Assembly: GCA_963642885.1 (NCBI GenBank)
Contig: CAVIJI010000034.1
Location: 1-23,971 of the forward strand
Direction of reading: 5' to 3'
Length of the DNA stretch: 23,971 nt
DNA from: UMGS1696 sp963642885
Lineage (GTDB): Bacteria > Bacillota > Clostridia > Oscillospirales > CAG-272
Shown: in pieces, positions 7,386 to 15,345 of the stretch
Position numbering within the stretch: the stretch's first letter is position 1
Layout of the letters: every line of letters starts with the position of its first letter
Notes under the pieces: generated by a model
What the model saw: only the letters and a program-made list of their open reading frames with translations
Database searches by the model: none
What the model was told of the DNA's origin: nothing
Program-made: the position numbers and the translations under genes

Positions 7386-8138
7386 ATGAAATTTGTATCA
7401 TGGAACGTAAACGGATTTCGAGCCGTTTTGGAAAAAGGCTTTGCGGATTTTTTCACGGCGGCGGACGCGGATATTTTCGCAATTCAGGAAACAAAGCTTC
7501 AGCCCGAGCAAGCGAAATTTGCGCCGATGGGTTATTTGAGATATTTTTCGAGTGCCGAGAAAAAAGGGTATTCCGGTACTGCGGTGTACACTAAACACGA
7601 GCCGATTGATGTAAGATACGGTATTGACGGTAAGTACACCGACGAAGGACGTCTCATTACGTTGGAATTTGATGAATTCTATTTTGTCAATTCATATACA
7701 CCGAACTCTCGGTATGAATTGAAGCGTCTGCCATACAGAATGGAGTACGAGGATGACCTCAGAGAATATTTAACGGGCATAGCCGAAAACAAGCCGGTCA
7801 TTTTGGCGGGCGATTTGAATGTGGCAAGGAATGAGCTGGATTTAAAGAATCCGAAATCGAATATAGGCAATCCCGGCTATTCGTATGAGGAAAGAGCAAA
7901 GATAAGCGAATTGCTTTCAAGCGGTTTTACCGATACATTCCGATTCTTTTATCCCGACAAAGCCGATGCATACACATGGTGGTCATATATGTTTAATTCA
8001 CGCGAGAAAAATGTGGGATGGCGTATAGATTACTTTATTACCTCCGAATCGTTAAACGACAAATTGGCGGATGCGGAGATATATTCGGATATTTACGGAA
8101 GCGACCATTGTCCGATAGGTCTTAGTATAAATTTATAA
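7386..8138 (+). CDS. exoA: Exodeoxyribonuclease III / AP endonuclease
   Basis: Class II AP endonuclease and 3'-5' exonuclease of base excision repair (Xth/ExoA family, endonuclease-exonuclease-phosphatase fold). The 250-residue protein shows the catalytic set: WNVNGFRAV with N7, IQETKLQ with metal ligand E35, NSYTPNSR with Y104, LAGDLNVARNELDLKNPKSN with D143 and N145, WWSYMFNSREKNVGWRIDYF, and GSDHCPIGL with D240-H241. All expected residues are present and length is normal. Start ATG 7386 follows GGAGAAAGT; an in-frame TTG at 7365 lies upstream of this site and is rejected. It is likely cotranscribed with the cysteine desulfurase gene (47-base gap) and ends at the terminator just downstream. 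Confidence 0.95.
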   Translation: MKFVSWNVNGFRAVLEKGFADFFTAADADIFAIQETKLQPEQAKFAPMGYLRYFSSAEKKGYSGTAVYTKHEPIDVRYGIDGKYTDEGRLITLEFDEFYFVNSYTPNSRYELKRLPYRMEYEDDLREYLTGIAENKPVILAGDLNVARNELDLKNPKSNIGNPGYSYEERAKISELLSSGFTDTFRFFYPDKADAYTWWSYMFNSREKNVGWRIDYFITSESLNDKLADAEIYSDIYGSDHCPIGLSINL

Positions 8139-8142
8139 AATC

Positions 8143-8185
8143 AAAGCTCTGTTTCATCTCGACATGAGGTTAAATAGAGTTTTTT
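8143..8185 (+). terminator. Intrinsic terminator after exonuclease III
   Basis: Positions 8143-8160 pair with 8166-8183 (CTCTGTTT with AAATAGAG, then ATCTC with GAGGT), a long stem with one C-U mismatch and a few G-U pairs around the loop GACAT. The 3' arm runs into six T (8180-8185). It separates the exoA unit from the envelope operon promoter. Confidence 0.8.
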
Positions 8186-8221
8186 CGTAATTGAATTTAT
8201 GTAAATATTAATAAATTCTTG

Positions 8222-8250
8222 TTGAAAACACTGACACAATACTATATAAT
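8222..8250 (+). promoter_or_regulatory. Sigma-A promoter of the envelope operon
   Basis: The -35 box TTGAAA (8222-8227) and perfect -10 box TATAAT (8245-8250) are 17 bases apart. The first gene starts at 8281 after GGAGTG (8271-8276). No other promoter is visible before 13316, so this one probably drives all five genes. Confidence 0.8.
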
Positions 8251-8280
8251 TAGAATAATATCTTTCTAACGGAGTGAAAT

Positions 8281-10377
8281 ATGCTTTCTTCACCGAACAA
8301 CAGTGAAAACAGTAAAGAAGGTTTCCTTGCCGCATTTATAAAATCCAGTCTTATACTGTCGGCTCTCGACAGGTTTACACAATACATATATACGCTTTTG
8401 CAGAAGGGATTTTTCGGATTTATTTTTACGGGGTACAATAACCACCTAAGAACAACTATTCCCGAAAGATTCTCGAAAACAAAATTCGCCTCACATGAGA
8501 GGGAGTTCCGCTACGGTACGTGCAGAAGAATCGAGTCAAGCGTAATAATCGCGGGAATATCGTATGTAATGAAATTCCTGCTGGGATGCCGACTGAAAGT
8601 GTTCGGAGCCTTCTTCTCATCTTTCGGATTATATACAACCGTAATCGCATTTATATCCTCGATAGTTGAAAACAACGTTGCTGGATTGACCGAAAATACA
8701 GACGTATGGTTTTCGATAATTCTTATTTTGTCCTCGGTTCCGCTGATAATGTCGCGAAAAAGTCTGTCGGAAGCGCTTTTGTCCTCGGCAATCGGCAGAT
8801 TTATCGTTAATATTACAGGATATACCGATAATGAAGTCGAGGATGTCGTCGGAGACGGAGGACGAGTGAATTCCGCCTTTCTGGTGGGAATAATCTGCGG
8901 TGCTCTGACATACAGAATTTCTCCGATTTACATTTTTTCGGCATTCGCTTGCGTAATAGCGGCATATCTTGTTTTGGTAAGACCCGAGCTCGGAGTTATG
9001 GCAATGTTTTTCCTGATGCCGTGGCTTCCGACAATGATTCTTGCCGCTCTCGTGATATACACGACTGTTTGTTATTGCATAAAGCTGTTTCGCGGGAAGA
9101 GAATATTTACCCTCGAGCCGATAGACATCGTAGTGTGTGCATTTGCCGTTATGCTGTTTTCGGGAGGATTTATTTCTCTTTCGGACAGTTCTGTAAAGCC
9201 CGCATTGCTTTTCGTGTGCCTGCTGTGTGCGTATTTTCTCACGGTTGAACTTATTAAGACGAGACAATGGCTGGTAAGATGCTCGACTGCATGTGTATTG
9301 TCGGCTGTGCTTGAGTCTTTGTATGGTATATTTCTATATTTCACGGGAGGCGGATACTCGTCACGTGCATGGTTGGACAGCGAAATGTTTACGGCCATAG
9401 GCGGACGTGCCGTCGGTTCACTCGACAATCCGAATATGCTCGGTGAATACCTCATATTGATAATTCCCATAGCGTTTGCCATGCTCATCGGAAGAGGAGA
9501 GGGTATGCGCCGCGTCAGTGCTTTTATCTCGATTGGAATATTGGGCTCGTGCCTCATTCTGACATGGAGCCGCGGTGCATGGCTCGGATTAATGCTCGGT
9601 ATAGTTGTGATGATGTTTATGTGGCACAGCAGATCACTATGGCTTGTTATCATCGGAGTTGTATCGCTGCCGTTTGTTTCGTCGGTATTGCCGCAGAATA
9701 TTATATCACGGTTTACGAGTATAGGAAACCTTTCGGATTCTTCAACGTCATATAGAGTACACATATGGCACGCAACCGTTGATATGATAAAAGATAACGT
9801 TTGGAACGGAATCGGGATAGGTGAGGGCGCGTGGAATCGTATGTATCCGATTTACACCTATATGGGTGTGGAAGCGGCGCCTCATTCGCATAATTTATAT
9901 CTTCAGATATGGCTCGAATTAGGTGCCTTCGGACTATTGATATTTTTGGCTTTTGCTTTCATGCTGTTCAGCTCCGGATTCACGCTTTTCTCGAATCTTT
10001 CCGACTCAAGTGTGACTCTGAAAAATGAACTCAGGGAGAATATCGTCTTTTCGGCAGACGGAAGAGGCGGATGCGGTATCGGCTTGGGCATGAACCGTTC
10101 GAAAACCCAGCTGCGTATATCGTGTGCGGGACCGCTGTGCGGAATAGTGGCGGTGCTTGCTCAGGGAATGACCGATTATATATGGTACAATTACAGACTC
10201 TACCTTATGTTTTGGCTTGTGTGCGGTCTTGCGTCGGCATACATCAGAAACGGTTTTGCGATGATTGAAAACGAAAGCGTGATGTCGGCCGATGAAAATA
10301 CCGGCAATGTCGAATTTCGTCTTACCTCTTCGAAGAAAAAATCCGATAAAGTGAAAGGCAAAAATAAAGATGAATAA
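8281..10377 (+). CDS. O-antigen ligase / polymerase-like membrane protein
   Basis: Polytopic membrane protein (698 residues) of the O-antigen ligase/Wzy superfamily, which joins or transfers undecaprenyl-linked glycans on the outer face of the membrane. About ten or more hydrophobic segments are visible from residue ~85 to ~665. The C-terminal half carries the family core: a TWSRGAWLGL segment, then a large external loop with GIGIGEGAWNRMYPIYTY and AAPHSHNLYLQIWLELG, where the H-S-H-N motif is the conserved feature of the ligase loop. The first ~85 residues are hydrophilic with amphipathic stretches, and the last ~35 are a lysine-rich cytoplasmic tail. A second hydrophilic loop (about residues 575-620) is rich in glycine and charge. 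First gene of a five-gene operon, overlapping the next gene by eight bases. In a Gram-positive-type cell the product would be a capsule, teichoic-acid-like or exopolysaccharide polymer rather than LPS. Ligase versus polymerase activity is undetermined. Confidence 0.85.
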   Translation: MLSSPNNSENSKEGFLAAFIKSSLILSALDRFTQYIYTLLQKGFFGFIFTGYNNHLRTTIPERFSKTKFASHEREFRYGTCRRIESSVIIAGISYVMKFLLGCRLKVFGAFFSSFGLYTTVIAFISSIVENNVAGLTENTDVWFSIILILSSVPLIMSRKSLSEALLSSAIGRFIVNITGYTDNEVEDVVGDGGRVNSAFLVGIICGALTYRISPIYIFSAFACVIAAYLVLVRPELGVMAMFFLMPWLPTMILAALVIYTTVCYCIKLFRGKRIFTLEPIDIVVCAFAVMLFSGGFISLSDSSVKPALLFVCLLCAYFLTVELIKTRQWLVRCSTACVLSAVLESLYGIFLYFTGGGYSSRAWLDSEMFTAIGGRAVGSLDNPNMLGEYLILIIPIAFAMLIGRGEGMRRVSAFISIGILGSCLILTWSRGAWLGLMLGIVVMMFMWHSRSLWLVIIGVVSLPFVSSVLPQNIISRFTSIGNLSDSSTSYRVHIWHATVDMIKDNVWNGIGIGEGAWNRMYPIYTYMGVEAAPHSHNLYLQIWLELGAFGLLIFLAFAFMLFSSGFTLFSNLSDSSVTLKNELRENIVFSADGRGGCGIGLGMNRSKTQLRISCAGPLCGIVAVLAQGMTDYIWYNYRLYLMFWLVCGLASAYIRNGFAMIENESVMSADENTGNVEFRLTSSKKKSDKVKGKNKDE

Positions 10378-10861
10378 GAACAGAAAGCTTCGGTTTAATG
10401 CCATTGATGTTTTGATTTTACTGCTTATAGCCGCAGTTGTATATGTATTGATGAATGTTTTCGTGAATAATTCCGATTCCGCACAAAGCACCGATTCCGT
10501 GAATTACAAAACGATACAGTATGTCGTCGAAATATCGAATCTCGATGAAAGATTTGCTCAATCGGTAAAAGCGGGAGACAGTGTTCAGGATGCTATCGAG
10601 AAAAAGAGTATCGGAACCGTAGTAGGAGTTCAAACTGAACCGTATAAGCAAAGTAATTTCAGCTTTGACGAAAACAAGGAAGTTATTTCGGAAGTCGAAG
10701 ATAAAATTTCAATGAAAATAACCATTGAAGCGGAAGCTGTAGATACCGAGACTGCATACACGGTTAACGGTTATCAGATATTGGTCGGTAAGCAATTCAG
10801 TCTTATGCTTCCGGAAATGTACGGTGTAGGATTTTGCATCGATTTAAACGACAGCAATTAA
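10370..10861 (+). CDS. DUF4330 domain protein, first copy
   Basis: Function unknown. The 163-residue protein has a short basic N-terminus (MNKNRKLRFNAIDV), one membrane helix (about residues 12-31), and an extracytoplasmic domain of about 130 residues, predicted mostly beta. The N-terminal pattern of a basic segment, then NAIDVLILLLI, and the later IGTVVGV and VNGYQILVGKQFSL blocks match what I know of DUF4330. The second copy in the same operon shows the same layout (GALDIFIIVIL, IGTISDD, LGGNQYIGENQEI). The ATG lies inside the end of the O-antigen-ligase-like gene (ATGAATAA, 10370-10377), so translation is probably coupled. Its place between a ligase-like and a WecA/TagO-type gene suggests a helper role in glycan assembly or export at the membrane surface; that is inference. 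Confidence 0.78.
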   Translation: MNKNRKLRFNAIDVLILLLIAAVVYVLMNVFVNNSDSAQSTDSVNYKTIQYVVEISNLDERFAQSVKAGDSVQDAIEKKSIGTVVGVQTEPYKQSNFSFDENKEVISEVEDKISMKITIEAEAVDTETAYTVNGYQILVGKQFSLMLPEMYGVGFCIDLNDSN

Positions 10862-10879
10862 TCCCGAAAAGGAGTTAAA

Positions 10880-12091
10880 ATGACACAGTTTATTTTCAGC
10901 GCGGTTGCAATTGTTTGCGCAATGCTTCTTGCGTATACGATGACACCCGCGGTGCGTGTGCTCGCATTTATGATAGGTGCGGTTGATGTACCGTTAGATA
11001 ACCGCAGGATGCATACAAAGCCTATCCCGCGTATCGGAGGCTTGGCTATATATCTGAGCTTTTTGATAACCACGCTTTTGTTTTGTGATATAAGTAAACA
11101 GCTTGTTACCGTATGGGTAGGCGGAGCTGTACTTGTCGTTCTCGGAACACTTGACGATATTTACCGCTTAAATGCTTGGCTGAAGTTTGTGATTCAGATT
11201 GCCGCGGCTTTGTTCGCCGTATGGAACGGGTGTGTAATCGACCATATTAATCTCTGCGGTGTATACATACATCTCGGCTATTTCAGTATTCCGCTGACCG
11301 TTCTTTGGATAGCGGGACTGACAAATGCCATTAATTTCATTGACGGATTGGACGGTCTCGCCTGCGGTGTTTCGGCAATTTCTTCGTTTTCGCTTATGAT
11401 AGTCGTTCTGCTTAACGGAGATATCGTAAATACCGTTGTATTCGGTATTCTGTTCGGGTCATGTCTCGGTTTTCTGCCATTCAATTTAAATCCCGCGAGA
11501 ATATTTATGGGTGATACGGGTGCACTTTTCCTCGGTTACTCGCTCGCGGTGATGTCCGTCAGCGGCGTATTCAAGCTGCATGCGGTACTCGCTTTCATTG
11601 TCCCGCTTATAGTATTGGCAATACCGATATTCGATGCGTTTTTTGCGATAATCAGAAGAATAGCGGCGGGAAAAAGTCCGTTTTCGGCTGACCGCGGTCA
11701 TCTTCATCATAGACTTATAGATATGGGCTTCACTCAAAAGGAATCCGTAAGACTTATATATGCTATATGCGCAATGCTCGGTCTCGTAGCCATATTCTGT
11801 ACGGAAGCGATGTTTAATAATATGCGGTTCGTTAAATCCGTAAGTATAGCGGTTATAGCTATAGTATTGTTAGCGATAAACTTCGTTATTTTGCGTAATC
11901 CGAATTTACGCCGTCATTCGGGTATTATAGAAGATGATATGACAATATCCGACTACATAAGCGAGCTTGATCCGGAAAAGGCTAAAAAAGTGGAAGAACA
12001 CAACGGTGCAACAGAGGAAGAAATAATAGAAATAGAAAAAAGCATAAACAGTAAAAAAGACGATGTCGAAAAAGAAGAAAAACAGGATTAA
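10880..12091 (+). CDS. tagO: WecA/TagO-type undecaprenyl-phosphate GlcNAc-1-phosphate transferase
   Basis: Polyprenyl-phosphate N-acetylhexosamine-1-phosphate transferase (MraY/WecA superfamily) that starts a lipid-linked glycan, such as a teichoic acid or other wall polymer, on the inner membrane face. The 403-residue protein has ten or more membrane helices and all key loops: DNRRMHTKPIPRIGG (residues 40-54), LGTLDDIYRLN with the D92-D93 pair, TNAINFIDGLDGLACG with N149 and D155, IFMGDTGALFLGY with D212, and the WecA-type histidine loop SADRGHLHHRLIDMG (H274, H276, H277). The histidine loop and overall length favour WecA/TagO over MraY. The last ~55 residues are a charged, Glu/Lys-rich cytoplasmic tail, longer than usual. 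AAAAGGAG lies upstream of the ATG, and the gene overlaps the next by 29 bases. Teichoic-acid versus other polymer cannot be told from the sequence. Confidence 0.93.
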   Translation: MTQFIFSAVAIVCAMLLAYTMTPAVRVLAFMIGAVDVPLDNRRMHTKPIPRIGGLAIYLSFLITTLLFCDISKQLVTVWVGGAVLVVLGTLDDIYRLNAWLKFVIQIAAALFAVWNGCVIDHINLCGVYIHLGYFSIPLTVLWIAGLTNAINFIDGLDGLACGVSAISSFSLMIVVLLNGDIVNTVVFGILFGSCLGFLPFNLNPARIFMGDTGALFLGYSLAVMSVSGVFKLHAVLAFIVPLIVLAIPIFDAFFAIIRRIAAGKSPFSADRGHLHHRLIDMGFTQKESVRLIYAICAMLGLVAIFCTEAMFNNMRFVKSVSIAVIAIVLLAINFVILRNPNLRRHSGIIEDDMTISDYISELDPEKAKKVEEHNGATEEEIIEIEKSINSKKDDVEKEEKQD

Positions 12092-12803
12092 TACTCATTC
12101 TTTGATAATTATCGTTATTGTGTCGGTTATATTGATTGTATCTTTGGTTATAATCTCCGTATGCGTTGCCAACGACAGAATTCCCGAATTTATTCGGGTT
12201 ATTTTCGGAATCAATCAAACAGAGAATACCGATACGGCATCCGTGACGATTCCCGATATGGTATCGGATAACGGTGCAGATGAAAAGTATACTTATTTCG
12301 ACTTATCGGCGGAAGAAATGTTCGATATGATGCGTGATAACGAGTCATACCGCAGAAAACTGAGAATTATTTCTTCGTATGAAAACGAACGTGTCGTAAC
12401 ATCGTATACGATTACGGTAAAGGGAAAAACCTTCAAATCCGAAGGCACTTCCGAAATGATGATCGGAGACGGCGATAAGCTGTATATATCATCGCAGATA
12501 GGTGATTTTACGGCCGATGCCGTCACGGATGTGTACTCGGAGATCGGCATTGTTTCAATAGATAATGTCAGAAATATGATTGACGGCAGGAAATATAAGT
12601 TATCATACGGTTCAGACCAAAGAAGCATTAAAGTTATTTTATATGACGAGAGCGGAGTACCGACCGATGAATTCGAAATATCGATAGAGAACGGTATTGT
12701 CACTACGGAATATCACTACAATAACGGTGTGATTTACAGAGCTGTCGTAACCGATTCGATAACGGAATACGACGGTGACGATTTTGTAATTACGAAAGGG
12801 TAG
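12063..12803 (+). CDS. Membrane-anchored extracytoplasmic protein of unknown family
   Basis: I do not recognise this 246-residue protein. It starts with a lysine-rich segment (MSKKKKNRINTHS), one long hydrophobic helix (about residues 14-37), a Thr/Ser/Asp linker (about 50-75), and an acidic external domain. The domain alternates short beta-like strands (VVTSYTITVKGKTFKSEG, KLYISSQIG, YKLSYGS, SIKVILYDESG, FEISIENGIVTTEYHYNNG). Such repeated antiparallel strands with a DG-GDKLYIS turn recall the LolA/LppX half-barrel that binds lipids, but there is no diagnostic motif and this is only a fold guess. The ATG lies 29 bases inside the end of the preceding transferase gene in another frame, and the next gene starts three bases after its stop, so it is firmly embedded in the operon. 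The upstream ribosome binding site is weak, which suggests translational coupling. Confidence 0.8.
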   Translation: MSKKKKNRINTHSLIIIVIVSVILIVSLVIISVCVANDRIPEFIRVIFGINQTENTDTASVTIPDMVSDNGADEKYTYFDLSAEEMFDMMRDNESYRRKLRIISSYENERVVTSYTITVKGKTFKSEGTSEMMIGDGDKLYISSQIGDFTADAVTDVYSEIGIVSIDNVRNMIDGRKYKLSYGSDQRSIKVILYDESGVPTDEFEISIENGIVTTEYHYNNGVIYRAVVTDSITEYDGDDFVITKG

Positions 12804-12806
12804 TTT

Positions 12807-13316
12807 ATGGAAAAAAGCAAAAAACTCGGAGCACTTGATATTTTTATAATTGTTATACTTGTCATATGTATTGTAAGTATAGGCTTCAGATATTTCACGG
12901 ACAGTAATTCCGATGTTTCCGAAAGCACACAGCTTGATAACTATAAGATTTCATTTAAGGTTATGGGGATACGTGATTCTTCGGCACGAAATTATATGAA
13001 CAAAGGAGCAAAATTTTATATTGATGAATCGAACACGTATATAGGCACCATAAGTGACGACAGCATAACAATTACGGATGCGATGAAATATTATTCCTCA
13101 CTTGACGGCACGTCGGTTACCGCAGCGAATACAGGTACGGGAGATTTATATAAGGTTGATGTGGAGGCCTCGTTTGATACTCAGGGTAAAATAGATTCAA
13201 GCGGACGTTTTCTTCTCGGAGGCAACCAATATATCGGCGAGAATCAGGAAATACAGATACACAGCAAATATCTTTCAATAACAATACTTATTACCGATAT
13301 AGCTAAAACAAGATAG
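12807..13316 (+). CDS. DUF4330 domain protein, second copy
   Basis: A 169-residue single-pass membrane protein with the same architecture as the product of 10370-10861: basic N-terminus (MEKSKKLG), ALDIFIIVILVICIVSIGF helix, then a Ser/Asp linker and an external domain. Shared landmarks are the AID/ALD segment before the helix, the IGT motif mid-domain (TYIGTISDDSI), and a C-terminal GGNQYIGENQEIQIHSKYLSI block matching the first copy's VNGYQILVGKQFSLMLPEMYG. Identity is low, so the duplication is old or the two have different partners. AAAGGG sits eight bases upstream of the ATG. Last gene of the operon, ending 10 bases before a strong terminator. Function unknown; a paired or heteromeric role with the first copy is possible. 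Confidence 0.72.
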   Translation: MEKSKKLGALDIFIIVILVICIVSIGFRYFTDSNSDVSESTQLDNYKISFKVMGIRDSSARNYMNKGAKFYIDESNTYIGTISDDSITITDAMKYYSSLDGTSVTAANTGTGDLYKVDVEASFDTQGKIDSSGRFLLGGNQYIGENQEIQIHSKYLSITILITDIAKTR

Positions 13317-13326
13317 AATAAATAAA

Positions 13327-13367
13327 TGCCGTAATCAAACGTTCGGTTGTTTGATTACGGCATTTTT
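13327..13367. terminator. Strong bidirectional terminator closing the envelope operon
   Basis: A perfect 14-base inverted repeat TGCCGTAATCAAAC (13327-13340) / GTTTGATTACGGCA (13349-13362) has an eight-base loop, followed by TTTTT on plus and preceded by an A-rich run that gives U-rich sequence on minus. It serves the plus-strand operon and the converging methyltransferase gene. Confidence 0.93.
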
Positions 13368-13379
13368 CGGCAATGCGAA

Positions 13380-14450
13380 TTATTTGATTGCATAAAGGGT
13401 AACGTCCCACATGGGTATACATCTGACTCTTCTCAGATAGAGCTTATGCAACGGAAGTAACTCGTGAATTTTGAATATCAGCGAAAAGAGATCGTCTGTT
13501 TTATGATAAAGCGAAACCGCCATGTCGGGTTGACATCTTTTTATCAGCTCCATACCGCCTCTCAATGCTTCTTCCTCCGAGCCTTCAATGTCCAATTTGA
13601 TAAAATCTATATTGCTGTCGGTAAAGTATGTATCAAGTGTTATGCATTGCACAGAGTAATTTTTAGCACGGTGATTTTTGCCTTTTTCACCCGCACCGCG
13701 GCTTCCCGAGGATGAATATTCAACCGTTCCGTTATAGTCGGACAGTGCGGCGTTTATCGGGACAATGCGGCATTTTTCCTCGCTGTCTGCATACGTCCGA
13801 AGCTTTGTGAAGGTTTTCGGATCGGCTTCAACCGCATATATCACCTCGGGTGACAAGACATCCGCAAACATTGACGCACTGTCTCCCTTGAATGCTCCTC
13901 CGTCGATAATCTTCGAGATGCATTTGTCGGAAAAAAGAGATTCAAGCGTTTCTTTTTGTTCTTCGGTTCTCAAAAGAAATTGCATTTTGCCGCTGAGTCG
14001 GAAATTAATCACATCATCAAACAGCATAACCGATGTGCTGTCGCAGAAAAGTGAACGTGCGGCGGTGAGCTCGGTGATATGTCCGTCAAAATATGTTCTA
14101 TCGAAAAGTTCTCCGCCATACAGAGGAACATCGGGTATTATCAGTTCATGACGTTTGTCGAGCTCTTCAATAAAGCCGCGTACGCTTTCGAGAGTTGTAC
14201 CGAATGCCAGCAGAACTATGATGTCGTTTCCGTATTTCGATATTACATCCGTGTAAGAAAGTACCGGAAAATCATGAAATGAACGTTCTCGAACAAATCC
14301 GTCGGAGGCGAATATGCCGTCTAAAGCGACATTATACATATCGAGAGCGGCAATGATTTTATCGGCTCCGTTGCCTGTGCCGTAGAGGAATATCGGCTTA
14401 TCATGGCATTGGAGTCTTTCCCAAAGAGATTGTTTTATATATTCCGCCAT
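13380..14450 (-). CDS. FkbM-family methyltransferase with an N-terminal Rossmann-like domain
   Basis: Predicted SAM-dependent methyltransferase (356 residues from ATG 14450). The C-terminal half has the FkbM pattern: IIDGGAFKGDSASMFADVL (SAM-binding motif I, about 181-199), IYAVEADPKTFTKL (acidic post-I residue), and NIDFIKLDIEGSEEEALRG (about 280-298). The N-terminal ~120 residues form a separate module with PIFLYGTGNGADKII (dinucleotide-fold-like glycine loop) and IIVLLAFGT, similar to sensor or sugar-binding Rossmann domains attached to some FkbM proteins. FkbM enzymes usually O-methylate sugars or polyketides, so modification of an envelope glycan is possible. Start: ATG 14450 begins one base after the stop of the upstream gene. 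An in-frame GTG at 14501 would add 17 residues by overlapping that gene by 50 bases; it has AGGCGG upstream but the extra residues do not look family-like. Likely cotranscribed with the amidohydrolase. Confidence 0.85.
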   Translation of the reverse strand: MAEYIKQSLWERLQCHDKPIFLYGTGNGADKIIAALDMYNVALDGIFASDGFVRERSFHDFPVLSYTDVISKYGNDIIVLLAFGTTLESVRGFIEELDKRHELIIPDVPLYGGELFDRTYFDGHITELTAARSLFCDSTSVMLFDDVINFRLSGKMQFLLRTEEQKETLESLFSDKCISKIIDGGAFKGDSASMFADVLSPEVIYAVEADPKTFTKLRTYADSEEKCRIVPINAALSDYNGTVEYSSSGSRGAGEKGKNHRAKNYSVQCITLDTYFTDSNIDFIKLDIEGSEEEALRGGMELIKRCQPDMAVSLYHKTDDLFSLIFKIHELLPLHKLYLRRVRCIPMWDVTLYAIK

Positions 14451-14451
14451 T

Positions 14452-15264
14452 TTATTCGATTCCGTAAAAACTTGCGGCGGTATTCCAGAGAATATTTTCA
14501 CGTTCCGCCTCGGTAAGCTTTAATCTCATAAATAATTTCAGCTCGTCTTCAATACCCGCTACGGGATAATCGGTTCCGAACATTACTCTGTCGGAGCCGA
14601 ATTTACCGATTAATCTTTCGGCATGTTCGGGAGTTATATATTCAAGTACACTGCAAATGTCGAACCAAAGATTTTCATAACCCGGCAGGAGTATTTCCGC
14701 GTCTCCCCATGCTTTGTAGCCACCCATATGCGCCGCAACCACCTTTAATTTCGGAAAATCCTTCAACACCTTCACAAGTTTGAGCGGCTCTGAAAAACGG
14801 TACATAGGTCTGTTGTCACCCATATGCAGATATAACGGCATATCCTTTGACGTTAATATCTCGTATAACGGATAAAGTTTTTTATCGTTAATGTCTATGC
14901 TTTGAATGTCGGGGTGTATCTTTACTCCCTTCAGACCGAGAGAGATACAGCGATTGATTTCTTTTTCGAAATCGGGGTAGTCCTGATGCATTCCTGCGTA
15001 ACCGATTGTTTTAAAACCGCGGGAACGTGAAAATTCCGCAAGTGATGCGATAGAAGTGTTAACTTTTTCTACCTGACGGGCATTTGTAGCAACGGAAAAA
15101 ATCAAAAAACCTTCGACGTTGTTTTTTCGTGCTTCTTCTTCGAGATTTTCATATGTTCCGTTTCCTTCGAGGGCAAACTCGTAAAAATTCGATAAGCTGT
15201 CACATGCTCTGCTTGCAATCGCGTTCGGATAAGTATGTGTATGGGTAACAAAAATTCTGTACAT
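14452..15264 (-). CDS. Metal-dependent amidohydrolase (TIM-barrel, amidohydrolase-2 type)
   Basis: Predicted metal-dependent hydrolase or decarboxylase (270 residues) of the PF04909-type amidohydrolase group; substrate unknown. Metal-site features are THTH near the N-terminus (H8, H10), GVKIHPD (H117), PLYLHMGD (H147), VAAHMGGY (H179) and MFGTDYPV (D232), which correspond in order to the usual HxH, barrel histidine and terminal Asp ligands. Length is normal for the compact members. ATG 15264 has AAGGA nine bases upstream. Its stop overlaps almost directly with the methyltransferase start (TAA-A-ATG), so the two products are likely made together. Nothing next to it indicates a pathway. Confidence 0.88.
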   Translation of the reverse strand: MYRIFVTHTHTYPNAIASRACDSLSNFYEFALEGNGTYENLEEEARKNNVEGFLIFSVATNARQVEKVNTSIASLAEFSRSRGFKTIGYAGMHQDYPDFEKEINRCISLGLKGVKIHPDIQSIDINDKKLYPLYEILTSKDMPLYLHMGDNRPMYRFSEPLKLVKVLKDFPKLKVVAAHMGGYKAWGDAEILLPGYENLWFDICSVLEYITPEHAERLIGKFGSDRVMFGTDYPVAGIEDELKLFMRLKLTEAERENILWNTAASFYGIE

Positions 15265-15275
15265 TCAAAATATCC

Positions 15276-15304
15276 TTGATTTTTATAATATAATGTGATA
15301 CAAT
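15276..15304 (+). promoter_or_regulatory. Putative promoter of the HIT-family gene
   Basis: TTGATT (15276-15281) and TACAAT (15299-15304) are 17 bases apart, about 40 bases before the ATG at 15346. The 80-base divergent region is extremely AT-rich, so other -10-like matches exist and the minus-strand promoter for the amidohydrolase could not be placed. Confidence 0.45.
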
Positions 15305-15345
15305 CAATATAATAAATATTATAACACAACATAAGGAGAATTGCA

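Noticed and set aside
8629..9764. Long open frames on the minus strand opposite the ligase-like gene (212 and 230 codons), and similar ones opposite the foldase gene.
   Set aside because: Low-complexity translations, no ribosome binding site, and they lie fully inside well-supported genes with clear family motifs; they are shadows.
8281..10377. The pentapeptide LSDSS occurs three times in the ligase-like protein (residues near 300, 484 and 573).
   Set aside because: The codons differ between copies and they lie in unrelated loops, so it is not a DNA repeat; chance in a Ser/Asp-rich protein is enough.
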